A DNA stretch of 64,000 nt from Flavobacterium johnsoniae (GCF_030388325.1 NZ_CP103794.1:5208001-5272000), one strand, 5' to 3'. Shown: positions 33,837-43,966, counted from the first letter of the stretch. Notes: a model not told the origin generated them from the sequence alone. Numbers and translations are program-made.

Positions 33837-36800
33837 ATGAAACAAAAATTACTTTTCATTTTTCTATTATATTCTTTTTTTATGCAAAGCCAATGTTTTG
33901 ATTGCGCTAAAAATTTTGGAGGTTGGACTGATGATGCTGTTGCTGATCTTAAAAAAACAAATGACGCAATTTATCTGATTAAAAATTCATCAAATTTCGG
34001 GGTTCATGCTGGCTTATACAAGTTTGACTTAAACTGTAACCTAATATGGAAAAAAGAAATTGATAATTTTAAAATTTATGCTAGTAAAGTAGCTACTGAC
34101 AGTGAAGATAATATTTATATATTAATTACTTGGACAGATGCTCATAATTCCGTTGGTCCGTTCCCTATAATATTTAATGGTTTTCCTATGTATCCAGGTT
34201 TAAATCTTTTTAAATTTGATAAAAATGGACTGTTACTCTGGAACAAATCTTTAGGCAGAGATACTGACTATGGAATGCGTGATGTGTTTGTACATAATGA
34301 CAATGTATATGTTACTGGTAAATTTTACAATTCTATGAACATTGATAATCAGGTAACACTTACCAATCCAACTAGTAATGGTTATCTTGCTGGTCCTCCG
34401 TTATTGTTTATTGCTAAATTTACTAATAGCGGATTGTTTCTAGATGCTAAATATTTTGGAAATGGTGACGAATATTTAAGTAGCGAAATAGATAGTAATG
34501 GAAATCTTTATTTTTCAAGATATAAGAATTCTGGACCTTATCGCCATGCAGATATTGACAAAATAGATTCTAACCTAAATGTAATTTGGTCAAAAGAAAT
34601 TTCTAACAGCAAGATCACCACTCAATCTTCGTTTAAGCCTACTCAACTTCACTATAACCCGAACAATAATAAATTATATTTATGGAGTGCATTTTACAAA
34701 TTTGCAAACGTATTAGGAACTGTTTATACTGATCCGCAAAATGCATATTATATTACTCAAAGCCTATTATGTGAATTTAATGTTTCAAATGGCAATTTAG
34801 AAAGAATCAAACAGTTTAACAATTCATCAACCTTACCAATCCCCGGCATTGATGGTAGTTATCATGGAAATACAGGATATTTAACCGAAAAAGATAATGA
34901 TTTATATGTTTTTTCAAGTTTTACAAGAAAAATGGACTTTGACAATATAAGTGTTACGAGCTCTCAAAAGGGAAGCTATAACAAAGAAGAATTAGTTTTG
35001 TTTAAAGTAAACCTTGATAATTTCAAATCTGAGTTCATTTTGAAATCTTTTGCAGCAGATAATTTTAATAGTATGTCCACTGATGCGGCGGGTCCAATTT
35101 TATTTAACGGAAATAATTTATACCTGACATCAACTTTTCAAAGTTCTCCTTTATCAATCAATAATATTTTAATAAATAATAATAGTGGCAATAATAATTC
35201 TGACGTTATGCTATATAAGTATAATTTAGATCCTTCACAAATCTCTACAGGTACTATTTTAGCAGAAAAAACATGTTTCAACCAACCAGTTAATTTTGAA
35301 GTAAAAGGAACATTCGATTCTATTTTATGGGATTTTGATGATCCAAATTCAACAACAAACAATAGCGCAACAATAAATAACCCGCAACACCAATTTACTG
35401 CTGTAGGAACTTACAATGTTTCTGCAGTAATAAAATGTGGAACTGAAACGCAAACTTTAAAAAAGGAAATCGTAATTACAAATGTTCCCAAAAGCATAAT
35501 TTTAGATCCTGTATATGCATGTGAATCAACTTCTGGGACAGGAATTTCAAACTCTTTTGACACATCAAATCTTAACAGTAAAATCATTGATAATCAAACA
35601 AATTTAATAGTCGAATATAGAGATTCAAATGGAAATTTGTTACCAAGTCCTTTACCAAATCCATATACAAATACGGTAAAAAATGAAGAAGTTATCAAAG
35701 TTAAAAGCTATTTTGCTTCTAACCCAACATGCTTCTTTGAAACTGATCTAAAATTTATTACAAATAGAAAACCTGAAAACCTTTTAATTAGCTCTCCACA
35801 AACTTTCTGCGTTCAGCAAAATGCAAAATTAGATGACATTCAAATTACGGGACAAAATATAAAATGGTACAGCAACTTAACGGGAGGAACACTTGTACCA
35901 AACACAACTGTACTTCAGGACAACGCAACCTATTACGCATCGCAAACCGTAAACGGATGTGAAAGTGAAAGAGTTCCGGTTAAAATTAATATTCAGGTTA
36001 CATTTGCTCCAACAGGAAATGCAAATCAGTCTTTTTGTACGGGACAAAATCCAACAATTGCTAGTATTCAAGTAACAGGAACTTCAATAAAATGGTACGA
36101 TGCCTTAAATAATGGAAATTTATTACCAGAAACAACAAATCTTGAAAATGGTAAAACTTATTATGCTTCTCAAACCGTAAATAGTTGCGAAGGATCTAGA
36201 TTTGGAGTTACAGTTTCTATTGTAAATTCTCCTTCGCCTCCTTCTGGAAATCCAGAACAGTCTTTTTGTAAAAAAGAAAACAAAACTCTTAACGACATTC
36301 AAATAAACGGACAAAACATAAAATGGTTTGATACCAATTTTTCTGCGGCACCATTACCAAATACAACTTTATTAGAAAACAACAGAACTTATTATGCCTC
36401 GCAAACAATTGGATGCGAAGGAGACAGAACTCCAATTTTGGTTCATGTTTACGATACGCCATTGCCAACTGGAAATAACAACCAGCAATTTTGCATTGAT
36501 GAAATTGCCATTATTGAAAATCTAAACATAAATGGAACTGCTCTAAAATGGTATGACTCAGCTCTGAATGGAAATCTTTTGTCTGAAACGGCTTTGTTAC
36601 AAAATACTGTTTACTATGTTTCTCAAACTTTAAACAATTGCGAAAGCGAAAGGTTTGCCATAAAAGTTAAAATACAAGATACAGAAATCCCAATTGCAGA
36701 TTCTCGTCAAATATTCTGCATCCAAAAGAATACTAAAATCAGTGATATTGTAATTTCGGGACAAAATATCAAATGGTATGAAAATCAGTCTTCAAATATT

Positions 36801-37199
36801 CCTATTTCAGAATCAACACTTCTTGAAAACAGAATAACTTATTATGCTTCACAAACTATCAATAATTGCGAAAGTGACAGAATACCTGTTGCAATAAGTA
36901 TTCTTGAAGCCACAAATAGTGATTGTATCAATTTTGCTGAAGAACTTCCTTATCCAAAATTCTTTACCCCAAACGGTGATGGTTTCAATGATTTTTGGAC
37001 AATAGATTCGGCATATTTGGCACCAGGTACAAGAATTAAAATATTCAACCAATATGGAAAACTGCTAAAAGAATTAGGCATTAACACCTCTTGGGATGGA
37101 ACTTTTATCGGTCAGCTTCAACCTGCCACAGATTATTGGTTTACAGCCATTAGATCAGACGGCAAAGAACTTAGAGGCCATTTTAGTTTAAAAAGATAA
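33837..37199 (+). CDS. large secreted protein with gliding-motility/T9SS type B C-terminal domain
   Basis: The 1120-residue protein starts with a signal peptide (ending FMQSQ). A beta-propeller-like region of repeated strands follows (about 25-455). A PKD domain lies at about 478-545 (SILWDFDDPNS, HQFTAVGTYNVSAVI). Five Ig-like repeats of about 80 residues span about 650-1030; each has FC near the start, then IKWY or LKWY, and YYASQT or YYVSQT. The C-terminus (FFTPNGDGFNDFW to GHFSLKR) is the gliding-motility-associated sorting domain for type IX secretion. A surface adhesin role is likely but unproven. Confidence 0.92.
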   Translation: MKQKLLFIFLLYSFFMQSQCFDCAKNFGGWTDDAVADLKKTNDAIYLIKNSSNFGVHAGLYKFDLNCNLIWKKEIDNFKIYASKVATDSEDNIYILITWTDAHNSVGPFPIIFNGFPMYPGLNLFKFDKNGLLLWNKSLGRDTDYGMRDVFVHNDNVYVTGKFYNSMNIDNQVTLTNPTSNGYLAGPPLLFIAKFTNSGLFLDAKYFGNGDEYLSSEIDSNGNLYFSRYKNSGPYRHADIDKIDSNLNVIWSKEISNSKITTQSSFKPTQLHYNPNNNKLYLWSAFYKFANVLGTVYTDPQNAYYITQSLLCEFNVSNGNLERIKQFNNSSTLPIPGIDGSYHGNTGYLTEKDNDLYVFSSFTRKMDFDNISVTSSQKGSYNKEELVLFKVNLDNFKSEFILKSFAADNFNSMSTDAAGPILFNGNNLYLTSTFQSSPLSINNILINNNSGNNNSDVMLYKYNLDPSQISTGTILAEKTCFNQPVNFEVKGTFDSILWDFDDPNSTTNNSATINNPQHQFTAVGTYNVSAVIKCGTETQTLKKEIVITNVPKSIILDPVYACESTSGTGISNSFDTSNLNSKIIDNQTNLIVEYRDSNGNLLPSPLPNPYTNTVKNEEVIKVKSYFASNPTCFFETDLKFITNRKPENLLISSPQTFCVQQNAKLDDIQITGQNIKWYSNLTGGTLVPNTTVLQDNATYYASQTVNGCESERVPVKINIQVTFAPTGNANQSFCTGQNPTIASIQVTGTSIKWYDALNNGNLLPETTNLENGKTYYASQTVNSCEGSRFGVTVSIVNSPSPPSGNPEQSFCKKENKTLNDIQINGQNIKWFDTNFSAAPLPNTTLLENNRTYYASQTIGCEGDRTPILVHVYDTPLPTGNNNQQFCIDEIAIIENLNINGTALKWYDSALNGNLLSETALLQNTVYYVSQTLNNCESERFAIKVKIQDTEIPIADSRQIFCIQKNTKISDIVISGQNIKWYENQSSNIPISESTLLENRITYYASQTINNCESDRIPVAISILEATNSDCINFAEELPYPKFFTPNGDGFNDFWTIDSAYLAPGTRIKIFNQYGKLLKELGINTSWDGTFIGQLQPATDYWFTAIRSDGKELRGHFSLKR

Positions 37200-37203
37200 A
37201 AAG

Positions 37204-37240
37204 AAAGTCCGCAAAGTAATTTACCTTGCGGACTTTTTTA
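37204..37240 (+). terminator. terminator after the T9SS protein gene
   Basis: AAAGTCCGCAA (37204-37214) and TTGCGGACTTT (37226-37236) form a perfect 11-bp stem with an 11-nt loop, followed by a T-run. It lies just past the stop codon. Confidence 0.9.
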
Positions 37241-37260
37241 TAAAATCTTACTTTTAAGAT

Positions 37261-38538
37261 CTAAAACTTATGTTCGTCTTTACTAATCACCAAAAATGAA
37301 ATTAAAGATATAAGTGCCGCTGTCACTAAATAAAAACCTACATAACTCACATCATATGTTTTAGCCAACCAAATTGCAATCATTGGAGCAAAAGCCGCAC
37401 CAAGAATTCCTGCCATATTGAAGGTTAAAGATGCGCCAGAATAACGAACTGTGGTTGGAAACAATTCTGATAAAAAAGTTCCTAAAGGTCCGTAGGTAAA
37501 TCCCATTAAAGACATTCCGATACAAGCAAAAATAGTTACTAAAACTATATTTCCTGAACTTAAAAAGTACGAGAAGAAAAATCCAAAAATGGCAATCGCA
37601 GCCGTAGCCAGAATAAGCATTTTACGACGTCCAATTTTATCTGCAACTACAGCCGAAATTGGAATAAACAATGCAAAAAACAATACTGAGAACAATTGAA
37701 TTAATAATCCATCTCTTTTTACGATTCCTAAATCTGAAGTTGCCCAGCTCAAAGTAAATACAGTCATTAAATAAAAAACCAAGAAAGTTGTAATGGCAGC
37801 AAATGTCCCAAAAATTAATTGATTTTTGTATGATTTTACTAATTCTAAAAACGGAACTTTTACTTCTTCTTGTTCTTTTTTAGAATTTTCAAATGAAGGC
37901 GTTTCTGTAATTTTAGTTCTAATATAAAAACCAACGATAACTAAAAACGCACTAGCAATAAAAGGAATTCTCCAACCGAAATTCATAAAATCTTCATTAC
38001 TCATAGAATCAGTCAACAATAAGAAAGTTCCTCCAGAAAGCAACAATCCTATTGGAGCTCCCAATTGCGGAAACATTCCGTACCAAGCGCGTTTATGTGG
38101 CGGTGCATTCTCGATTGCCAACAAAACGGCTCCGCCCCATTCTCCTCCTAAACCAACTCCTTGCCCGAATCGGCATAACATTAATAATAGAGGCGCGGCA
38201 ACGCCGATACTTTCATAACTAGGTAAAAATCCGATTGTAACTGTTGAAATTCCCATTGTAAGCAAAGCGGCTACTAAAGTAAATTTACGACCAATTTTAT
38301 CTCCATAATGTCCAAAAAATGCAGAACCTAACGGTCTAGATAAAAAGGCGATAGAAAAAGTTGCTAAAGATTCCAGCGTTGCCATTGTCGAATCTGAACT
38401 CGGAAAAAATAATTGAGGAAAAACCAATACGGCAGCATTGGCATAAATATAAAAATCAAAAAATTCGATTGTGGTACCAATAAGGCTTCCAAAAAGAACA
38501 TGTTTTAGAGAGTTCTTTTTATTTGGGTTAGTTTTCAT
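37261..38538 (-). CDS. MFS transporter, metabolite:H+ symporter (MHS) type
   Basis: This 425-residue protein has about 12 membrane segments. It shows the MHS-type N-terminus (GSLIGTTIEFFDFYIYANAA) and loops GHYGDKIGRKFT and CRFGQGVGLGGEWGGAVL. Relatives carry dicarboxylates, osmolytes or shikimate with protons. The substrate cannot be told here. It stands alone on the minus strand, divergent from bshC across a 273-bp AT-rich gap with no clear element. Confidence 0.92.
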   Translation of the reverse strand: MKTNPNKKNSLKHVLFGSLIGTTIEFFDFYIYANAAVLVFPQLFFPSSDSTMATLESLATFSIAFLSRPLGSAFFGHYGDKIGRKFTLVAALLTMGISTVTIGFLPSYESIGVAAPLLLMLCRFGQGVGLGGEWGGAVLLAIENAPPHKRAWYGMFPQLGAPIGLLLSGGTFLLLTDSMSNEDFMNFGWRIPFIASAFLVIVGFYIRTKITETPSFENSKKEQEEVKVPFLELVKSYKNQLIFGTFAAITTFLVFYLMTVFTLSWATSDLGIVKRDGLLIQLFSVLFFALFIPISAVVADKIGRRKMLILATAAIAIFGFFFSYFLSSGNIVLVTIFACIGMSLMGFTYGPLGTFLSELFPTTVRYSGASLTFNMAGILGAAFAPMIAIWLAKTYDVSYVGFYLVTAALISLISFLVISKDEHKF

Positions 38539-38811
38539 GTAAAATAGATATAACTTTTTTTTTGCTTACAAAAATATAGTTTCATTATTAATAATTCATA
38601 GTTAGAAGAATTAGTTTTAGAACACTATACATTTTTTAACAAATTTCATGTGTTTTTCATTTTAAAATCAACAATTCCAACCAAAATTAAAAACTTGATT
38701 ATCGGAGCTTTAAGATAAAAATCAAAATATCAATTCTTAAGCAATTGTTAATAGCGTTTTTAACTGTATATTTTCATTAAATTTACAGCTGTCAAAAATA
38801 AATTTAAAATT

Positions 38812-40401
38812 ATGCCTACCGACTGTATCAGCTTTCAATCTTCTGGATATTTTTCTAAACTAATGCAAGATTATTTAGACCAGAAAGCCGAATTAAAAAC
38901 GCTGTACAATAATTTTCCAACTCTAGAAAATTTCGAAAAACAGATTGCTGAAAAAGCTGCCAATTTTGACCACAGCAACCGAGCTGTATTGGTTGAAAGT
39001 TTGCAAAAGCAATATCAAAATATTGAAATTTCTGATTTAACCAGACAAAACATTTCGCTTTTAGCACTCGAGAATACTTTCACAATTACAACTGGACACC
39101 AATTAAATCTATTTAGCGGACCGCTGTATTTTTTATATAAAATTATTTCTACGATTAATTTAACTAAAGAATTAAAATCGAAATATCCTTCCTATAATTT
39201 TGTTCCAGTTTATTGGATGGCAACTGAGGATCATGATTTTGAAGAGATTAATTATTTTAATTTTAAAGGAAAAAAAATCCGTTGGAATGCCGAAAGTACT
39301 GGACCAGTTGGAAGACTTTCTACAAATGGTTTAGAAGATTTATTTGAAGTTTATTCTAAAGAATTAGGTTCAAGCACCAACGCAAACTCACTGAAAAAAC
39401 TTTTTGAAGATGCTTATTTAAAACACGAAAATCTCGCCGATGCAACTCGTTTTTTAGCCAATAGTTTATTTTCACAATACGGTTTAGTTATTCTAGATGC
39501 AGATGAAGCCGATTTGAAACGTGCTTTTATTCCTTTTATTAAAGAAGAATTAGAACATCAAACCTCATTCAAAACGGTTCAAAAATCAATTGAAAAACTC
39601 GAAAATTACAATGTTCAGGTAAATCCGCGTGAAATTAATTTATTTTATATTGAAGATAAACTGCGCGAGAGAATTATTTTTGAAAATGATAAATATATCG
39701 TCAACAGCACCAAAATTTCATTTTCGAAAGAAGAAATTTTTAAATTGTTAGAAAGCAATCCAGAAAAATTCAGTCCGAATGTAATTATGCGTCCGCTTTA
39801 TCAGGAAATTGTCTTGCCAAACCTTTGTTACATTGGAGGAGGCGGAGAAATTGCTTATTGGTTAGAATTGAAAGGCTTTTTTGATGCTGTAAATATTACT
39901 TTTCCGATTTTGTTAGTTAGAAATTCTGTTCTATTAGCAACCGAAAAACAAGCTAAAAAAGCTGATAATTTAGGTTTAAGCTGGAAAGATTTATTTAGTA
40001 AATCAGAAAATTTAATTAATGAAATTACACTTAAGCTTTCTCCATTTTCGATAGATTTAAAGGATCAGAAAGAAGCGCTTGAAAAGCAATTTGCTTATCT
40101 TTTTGAATTGGCTGAAAAAACAGATAAATCTTTTTCTGGAGCCGTAAAAGCGCAAGAAATAAAACAAAAGAAAGGTTTAGAAAATTTAGAAAAACGTTTA
40201 TTAAAAGCTCAAAAAAGAAAATTACAAGATCAGTTACAACGCGTTACAGATTTACAGTGCGAATTGTTTCCAAATTACGGGCTTCAAGAACGTCAGACCA
40301 ATTTTTCTGAATTTTATTTAGAAAACGGAGAACAATTGATTCCGCTATTAATTCAGAAATTAAAACCTTTAGAACATAATTTTGACATCATAATAATCTA
40401 A
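38812..40401 (+). CDS. bshC: bacillithiol biosynthesis cysteine-adding enzyme BshC
   Basis: The 529-residue cytoplasmic enzyme has the BshC layout: a Rossmann-like core with TGHQLNLFSGPLYFLYKI (97-114) and VYWMATEDHDFEEINYF (138-154), then a long C-terminal coiled coil (about 385-490). BshC joins cysteine to glucosaminyl-malate in the last step of bacillithiol synthesis. Length is normal for the family. No other bsh gene is in the window. Confidence 0.95.
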   Translation: MPTDCISFQSSGYFSKLMQDYLDQKAELKTLYNNFPTLENFEKQIAEKAANFDHSNRAVLVESLQKQYQNIEISDLTRQNISLLALENTFTITTGHQLNLFSGPLYFLYKIISTINLTKELKSKYPSYNFVPVYWMATEDHDFEEINYFNFKGKKIRWNAESTGPVGRLSTNGLEDLFEVYSKELGSSTNANSLKKLFEDAYLKHENLADATRFLANSLFSQYGLVILDADEADLKRAFIPFIKEELEHQTSFKTVQKSIEKLENYNVQVNPREINLFYIEDKLRERIIFENDKYIVNSTKISFSKEEIFKLLESNPEKFSPNVIMRPLYQEIVLPNLCYIGGGGEIAYWLELKGFFDAVNITFPILLVRNSVLLATEKQAKKADNLGLSWKDLFSKSENLINEITLKLSPFSIDLKDQKEALEKQFAYLFELAEKTDKSFSGAVKAQEIKQKKGLENLEKRLLKAQKRKLQDQLQRVTDLQCELFPNYGLQERQTNFSEFYLENGEQLIPLLIQKLKPLEHNFDIIII

Positions 40402-40427
40402 AATAATTATCTTTAAAAATTCAAAGT

Positions 40428-40470
40428 AATTATTTCGGAAACAAATAACCAGCTCATCTCCGAAATTATT
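40428..40470. repeat. hairpin between bshC and acyltransferase-like gene
   Basis: AATTATTTCGGA (40428-40439) and TCCGAAATTATT (40459-40470) match at 11 of 12 positions around a 19-nt loop. No strong T-run follows, so a terminator role is uncertain. Confidence 0.4.
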
Positions 40471-40524
40471 GCTCTCTCAAACCAAATAGAATTATATTTT
40501 ATAACCTATTAACTAACTAACCAA

Positions 40525-41793
40525 ATGGTAAGAGAACGCCTAATTTCGCTTGATGTCTTTCGCGGACTGACTATTTTATTGATGACTATTGTAAACAATC
40601 CCGGTGACTGGGGAAATGTTTATCCACCGCTTTTACATGCTCATTGGAACGGCTGTACACCAACAGATTTAGTATTCCCTTTTTTTATTTTTATAATGGG
40701 AGTTGCTGTGCCATTGGCAATGCCAGAGAAAACTTATGATGGTACTACTTTTAATAAAATACTGATTCGTTCGTTAAGAATGTTCTGTCTTGGAATTTTC
40801 TTTAACTTTTTCGGCAAAATTCAATTATTTGGATTAGACGGAATTCCGCTTCTTATTGGGCGTTTAGCCATTACTATTGCCGTTGGTTATGCTTTAATGG
40901 GAAATTTCAGCAATCGATTAAAAAACATATTTGCGGTTGGAATACTCTTAATTTATCTAATTCTAGCCTACGGAGGTTTTGAAAATTATCAAGATGTAAG
41001 ATTGCCTGGAGTTTTGCAACGAATTGCAATTGTTTATTTTGTGGTTTCACTTTTATATTTAAAGACATCTAGAAAAATACAAATCATTACAGGAATTGCT
41101 TTGCTTTTAGGATATTGGGGATTAATGACTTTAGTTCCCGTTCCAGGAATTGGAGAAGCTAATTTAGACAGAGGAACCAACTTAGCCGCGTGGTTAGACA
41201 GCGTTTTACTAAAAGGACACATGTATCACGAAACCAACACTTGGGATCCTGAAGGTATTTTAAGCACATTACCGTCAATCGTAAACGGAATTATTGGTTT
41301 ATTTATCGGACAAATTTTATTGCTCAACGTGAGCAAAGTACAAAGAGCACTTACAATGGGAAGAATTGGAACTGTATTGCTTTTTCTTGGAATAATCTGG
41401 GATTTAGTTTTTCCTATAAATAAATCAATCTGGACAAGCAGCTACGTTTTATATACAACTGGATTGGCAACAGTTTGTTTAACTGGTTTATATTATTTAA
41501 TTGATATTAAAGAATATAAAAAAGGTTTCAAACTATTTATAATCTGGGGAGTAAATCCAATGATCGTTTTCTTTGCTTCGCAGATTATTCCACAAGCCTT
41601 GGTTATGATTCGTTTTCAAAATCCATCAAATGGAGAACAAACCAATTTATTAGATTATTTATACCGCTTTGGAATTGCTCCATTATTCAGTAATCCAATG
41701 ACGGCTTCTTTGGCTGGAGCCTTAACTTATGTGGCAATCTGGTCTTTTATTTTATGGATATTTTATCGAAATAAATTAATTTTTAAAGTTTAG
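40525..41793 (+). CDS. HGSNAT-like membrane acyltransferase (DUF5009/DUF1624 type)
   Basis: The 422-residue integral membrane protein has about 10-11 hydrophobic helices. It begins RLISLDVFRGLTILLMTIVN and continues with PTDLVFPFFIFIMGVAVPLA. These motifs belong to the heparan-alpha-glucosaminide N-acetyltransferase-like superfamily in Bacteroidetes. An HWNG segment in the first loop includes a candidate catalytic His (H34). The bacterial acceptor is unknown. A second, diverged member lies at 56136-57326. The gene is followed by a clear terminator. Confidence 0.85.
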   Translation: MVRERLISLDVFRGLTILLMTIVNNPGDWGNVYPPLLHAHWNGCTPTDLVFPFFIFIMGVAVPLAMPEKTYDGTTFNKILIRSLRMFCLGIFFNFFGKIQLFGLDGIPLLIGRLAITIAVGYALMGNFSNRLKNIFAVGILLIYLILAYGGFENYQDVRLPGVLQRIAIVYFVVSLLYLKTSRKIQIITGIALLLGYWGLMTLVPVPGIGEANLDRGTNLAAWLDSVLLKGHMYHETNTWDPEGILSTLPSIVNGIIGLFIGQILLLNVSKVQRALTMGRIGTVLLFLGIIWDLVFPINKSIWTSSYVLYTTGLATVCLTGLYYLIDIKEYKKGFKLFIIWGVNPMIVFFASQIIPQALVMIRFQNPSNGEQTNLLDYLYRFGIAPLFSNPMTASLAGALTYVAIWSFILWIFYRNKLIFKV

Positions 41794-41815
41794 ACTTTAA
41801 AACTAGAATATACTG

Positions 41816-41841
41816 AGACGCACGGTTGTGCGTCTTTTTTT
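41816..41841 (+). terminator. terminator after the HGSNAT-like gene
   Basis: AGACGCAC (41816-41823), loop GGTT and GTGCGTCT (41828-41835) followed by a T-run form a classic intrinsic terminator. Confidence 0.9.
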
Positions 41842-41936
41842 ATTGTAAATTTTGAGATTTTACAGTTTCTTTTTCAAAATAGCATTCGAACGTATTTTAA
41901 TTAAGAATTTATTAAAATCAATTCATAAAAAAAGTA

Positions 41937-41944
41937 TACTTTTG
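41937..41944 (+). promoter_or_regulatory. putative -7 element of ndk
   Basis: TACTTTTG fits TAnnTTTG, 24 nt before the ndk start. The -33 region has TTAAAA rather than TTG. Confidence 0.5.
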
Positions 41945-41968
41945 CACAAAATTTAATAAAATATAAAA

Positions 41969-42388
41969 ATGGCAACAAATAGAACTTTTACAATGATTAA
42001 ACCAGATGCTGTTGCAAACGGACACATCGGGAATATCTTAGCAATGATTACTAACGGTGGTTTCAAAATCGTTTCATTAAAATTAACTCAATTAACTGTT
42101 GCAGATGCAAAAGCATTTTATGCAGTTCACGCAGAAAGACCTTTCTACGGAGAATTAGTTGAATTCATGTCTCGCGGACCAATTGTTGCTGCTATTTTAG
42201 AAAAAGACAACGCAGTAGAAGATTTCAGAACTTTAATTGGAGCTACAAATCCAGCTGAAGCTGCTGAAGGAACTATTCGTAAAGCATACGCAACTTCTAT
42301 CGGAGAAAATGCAGTTCACGGATCTGACAGCGACGAAAACGCTGCTATCGAAAGCGCATTCCACTTTGCAGGAAGAGAGCAATTCTAA
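41969..42388 (+). CDS. ndk: nucleoside diphosphate kinase
   Basis: A 139-residue cytoplasmic enzyme that transfers the gamma-phosphate of ATP to NDPs. The start [16 protein letters not shown] and the catalytic H117 in NAVHGSDS are diagnostic, and length is normal for the family. It is a single-gene unit with a promoter-like element and a strong terminator. Part of a CAGTCACAGT-type repeat lies between the stop codon and the terminator. Confidence 0.98.
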   Translation: MATNRTFTMIKPDAVANGHIGNILAMITNGGFKIVSLKLTQLTVADAKAFYAVHAERPFYGELVEFMSRGPIVAAILEKDNAVEDFRTLIGATNPAEAAEGTIRKAYATSIGENAVHGSDSDENAAIESAFHFAGREQF

Positions 42389-42395
42389 TAAATTC

Positions 42396-42420
42396 GTTTT
42401 CAGTCACAGTTTTCAGTGAT
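42396..42420 (+). repeat. short AGTCACAGTTTTCAGT repeat after ndk
   Basis: TTTTCAGTCACAGTTTTCAG at 42397-42416 is also present at 50288-50307, with identity extending one further base. Related words occur at 62626-62644 and 63097-63115. It looks like half a palindromic repeat unit. Confidence 0.6.
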
Positions 42421-42430
42421 TGTCATTCAT

Positions 42431-42469
42431 AAAAAAATGCTGTTTGGTTTTTACAAACAGCATTTTTTT
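42431..42469 (+). terminator. ndk terminator
   Basis: AAAAAAATGCTGTTTG (42431-42446) and CAAACAGCATTTTTTT (42454-42469) form a perfect stem with a 7-nt loop and a T-run. It can also serve the convergent PH-like gene. Confidence 0.92.
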
Positions 42470-42484
42470 TATTTTAAGTTAGAA

Positions 42485-42922
42485 CTATTTTCTCTCTCCT
42501 AAATCAATTACATTTTCTTTCAAGCGTAACTTTAAAGCATCAAAATTTTTATGATAAAAACTCGAAATACAACCTATTCGTTTTCCTTTTTCAAGAATAA
42601 AAATTGATTCATAAGTAATTCCCCTACCAGACTCAAATACATTTACGAAACCATCTAATGCAATACTTTTATACTCGATGGATTTTCCAAGCCCAAAGTA
42701 ACGTCTCGTCATAATGCTATTTTGAGTAATTTTTATACTGTTCGCTCTAATTCTTAAAGCTTTAAACCAAAAGATGACTATAAGTGTTAAAAGCAAAACT
42801 GGAAAAATCGCACTTACACTTGGCGAAACAAAATACAAATAAAAAGCTAATAGAGGAAAAGCACTTAAATAAGCTACCAAAATAATTGGAAAAACTTTGA
42901 ATTTTGATTCTAGACATACCAT
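42485..42922 (-). CDS. membrane protein with PH-like domain, unknown function
   Basis: The 145-residue protein has two N-terminal hydrophobic helices (about 10-31 and 36-53). About 90 residues follow that look like a bacterial PH-like domain: ALRIRANSIKITQNSIMTRR, then YFGLGKSIEYKSI and a closing FDALKLRLKENV helix. No specific family was recognised. It ends 63 bp from the ndk terminator side and lies 30 bp downstream of the DUF721 gene on the same strand. Confidence 0.65.
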   Translation of the reverse strand: MVCLESKFKVFPIILVAYLSAFPLLAFYLYFVSPSVSAIFPVLLLTLIVIFWFKALRIRANSIKITQNSIMTRRYFGLGKSIEYKSIALDGFVNVFESGRGITYESIFILEKGKRIGCISSFYHKNFDALKLRLKENVIDLGERK

Positions 42923-42952
42923 AATTAAACTCTCTTATTTAATACAGAAAGA

Positions 42953-43249
42953 TTATCTTAAAACCACCTCTTTTACTACCTCTCGCCCAAGTTCTTCGTT
43001 AATCATTTTTACGATTTTAGACTTTCCATGGCTTAATTCTTCACGCAGAACCGCTGAACCTAATTCGACATAAAGTGTGCTTCCTTTTAAGACAACATTT
43101 CTGGTATAGGTATTTACTCCACTTCCCATAAGGCTTTTCCAAGCATCACGCACATCAATTTGATCCATCCCTGGCTGTAGTTTATTCACCTGAATAATCT
43201 GTTGCAAAACAGCACTAATTGTAGATTCGTTATTTAGTCTTTTCGCCAT
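42953..43249 (-). CDS. DUF721 domain protein
   Basis: A 98-residue protein with the DUF721 (DciA-related) fold: AVLQQIIQVNKLQPGMDQID and VELGSAVLREELSHGKSKIV. It has no signal peptide. DciA proteins help load the replicative helicase in bacteria lacking DnaC, and the short Bacteroidetes versions are distant relatives, so this role is tentative. Its start overlaps the end of the upstream lipoprotein gene by 20 bp. Confidence 0.88.
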   Translation of the reverse strand: MAKRLNNESTISAVLQQIIQVNKLQPGMDQIDVRDAWKSLMGSGVNTYTRNVVLKGSTLYVELGSAVLREELSHGKSKIVKMINEELGREVVKEVVLR

Positions 43250-43670
43250 CGTTCAAAAGATTTATTGGTGCTGCTTTTTTATAATGATATTCTATTTTTT
43301 GCGGATTTTTAGTTACAAACTTTTCATCAGAGATTGAAATAATTTCCTCACTCCATTTTGCATAATCTGTTTTATAATCTAAAAAAGCCTGTTCTCCAGC
43401 AAAACGAACTGAAACGTTCTCAAACGTATCTGTCGTTAAAAATGTTCCGTCAAATTGAGGCATTACTTTTGTTCGAACTCCTTTATTATTTTTAATTTGA
43501 AAAAAGTCAAAAGTTTCGTTCATTTTATATTCTTTTTCTTCACCTTTCTTAAAAACAACTTTTTCAATTTCCCAATAGCCGTTTAATTTAGCAATATCGT
43601 CAGGTTTAATCTCCTGTTTGCAGCTCACAAATAAAAGCGACAAAACCAAAATCATAAAAGTGTTTTTCAT
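43230..43670 (-). CDS. small lipoprotein, lipocalin-like, unknown function
   Basis: The 146-residue protein has a lipobox FVSC (C17), followed by KQEIKPDDIAKLNGYWEIEK. The LNGYWEIEKVVF start and a mostly beta body suggest a lipocalin-like barrel, as in many small Bacteroidetes lipoproteins. No function can be assigned. It overlaps the DUF721 gene by 20 bp, so the two are likely cotranscribed. Confidence 0.75.
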   Translation of the reverse strand: MKNTFMILVLSLLFVSCKQEIKPDDIAKLNGYWEIEKVVFKKGEEKEYKMNETFDFFQIKNNKGVRTKVMPQFDGTFLTTDTFENVSVRFAGEQAFLDYKTDYAKWSEEIISISDEKFVTKNPQKIEYHYKKAAPINLLNDGEKTK

Positions 43671-43966
43671 AAATAATATATATATTTTTTTAGCGGCTAC
43701 TTAATTCGCTAGCCGACCATAGCGTCTCGCTATTGTTTGCAGAAATTTTTCTCGGACTACAAAGATAGTCTTATAATCATCAAAAGAAATACTTTATATT
43801 AATTATTTCATTCAAAAAAAAAAAACCAGCAAAATACCTTATTCTGATTATTTAATAACTTCTAGAGGCAATGATTATTTAAAAAAATTAAGGATTTTTA
43901 TCCCCAAATGCCCTACTTTAAAACTAAACTAAAAATCAAATTTAAAATACCGATTTTCAATTAAAA
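43671..43966. other. divergent intergenic region with short hairpins
   Basis: This 296-bp AT-rich gap holds GGCTACTTAATTCGCTAGCC (about 43695-43714; self-complementary ends) and ATAGCGTCTCGCTAT (about 43719-43733, a 6-bp stem with TCT loop). These resemble remnants of dispersed repeats. No ORF, RNA gene or clear promoter was identified. Confidence 0.4.
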
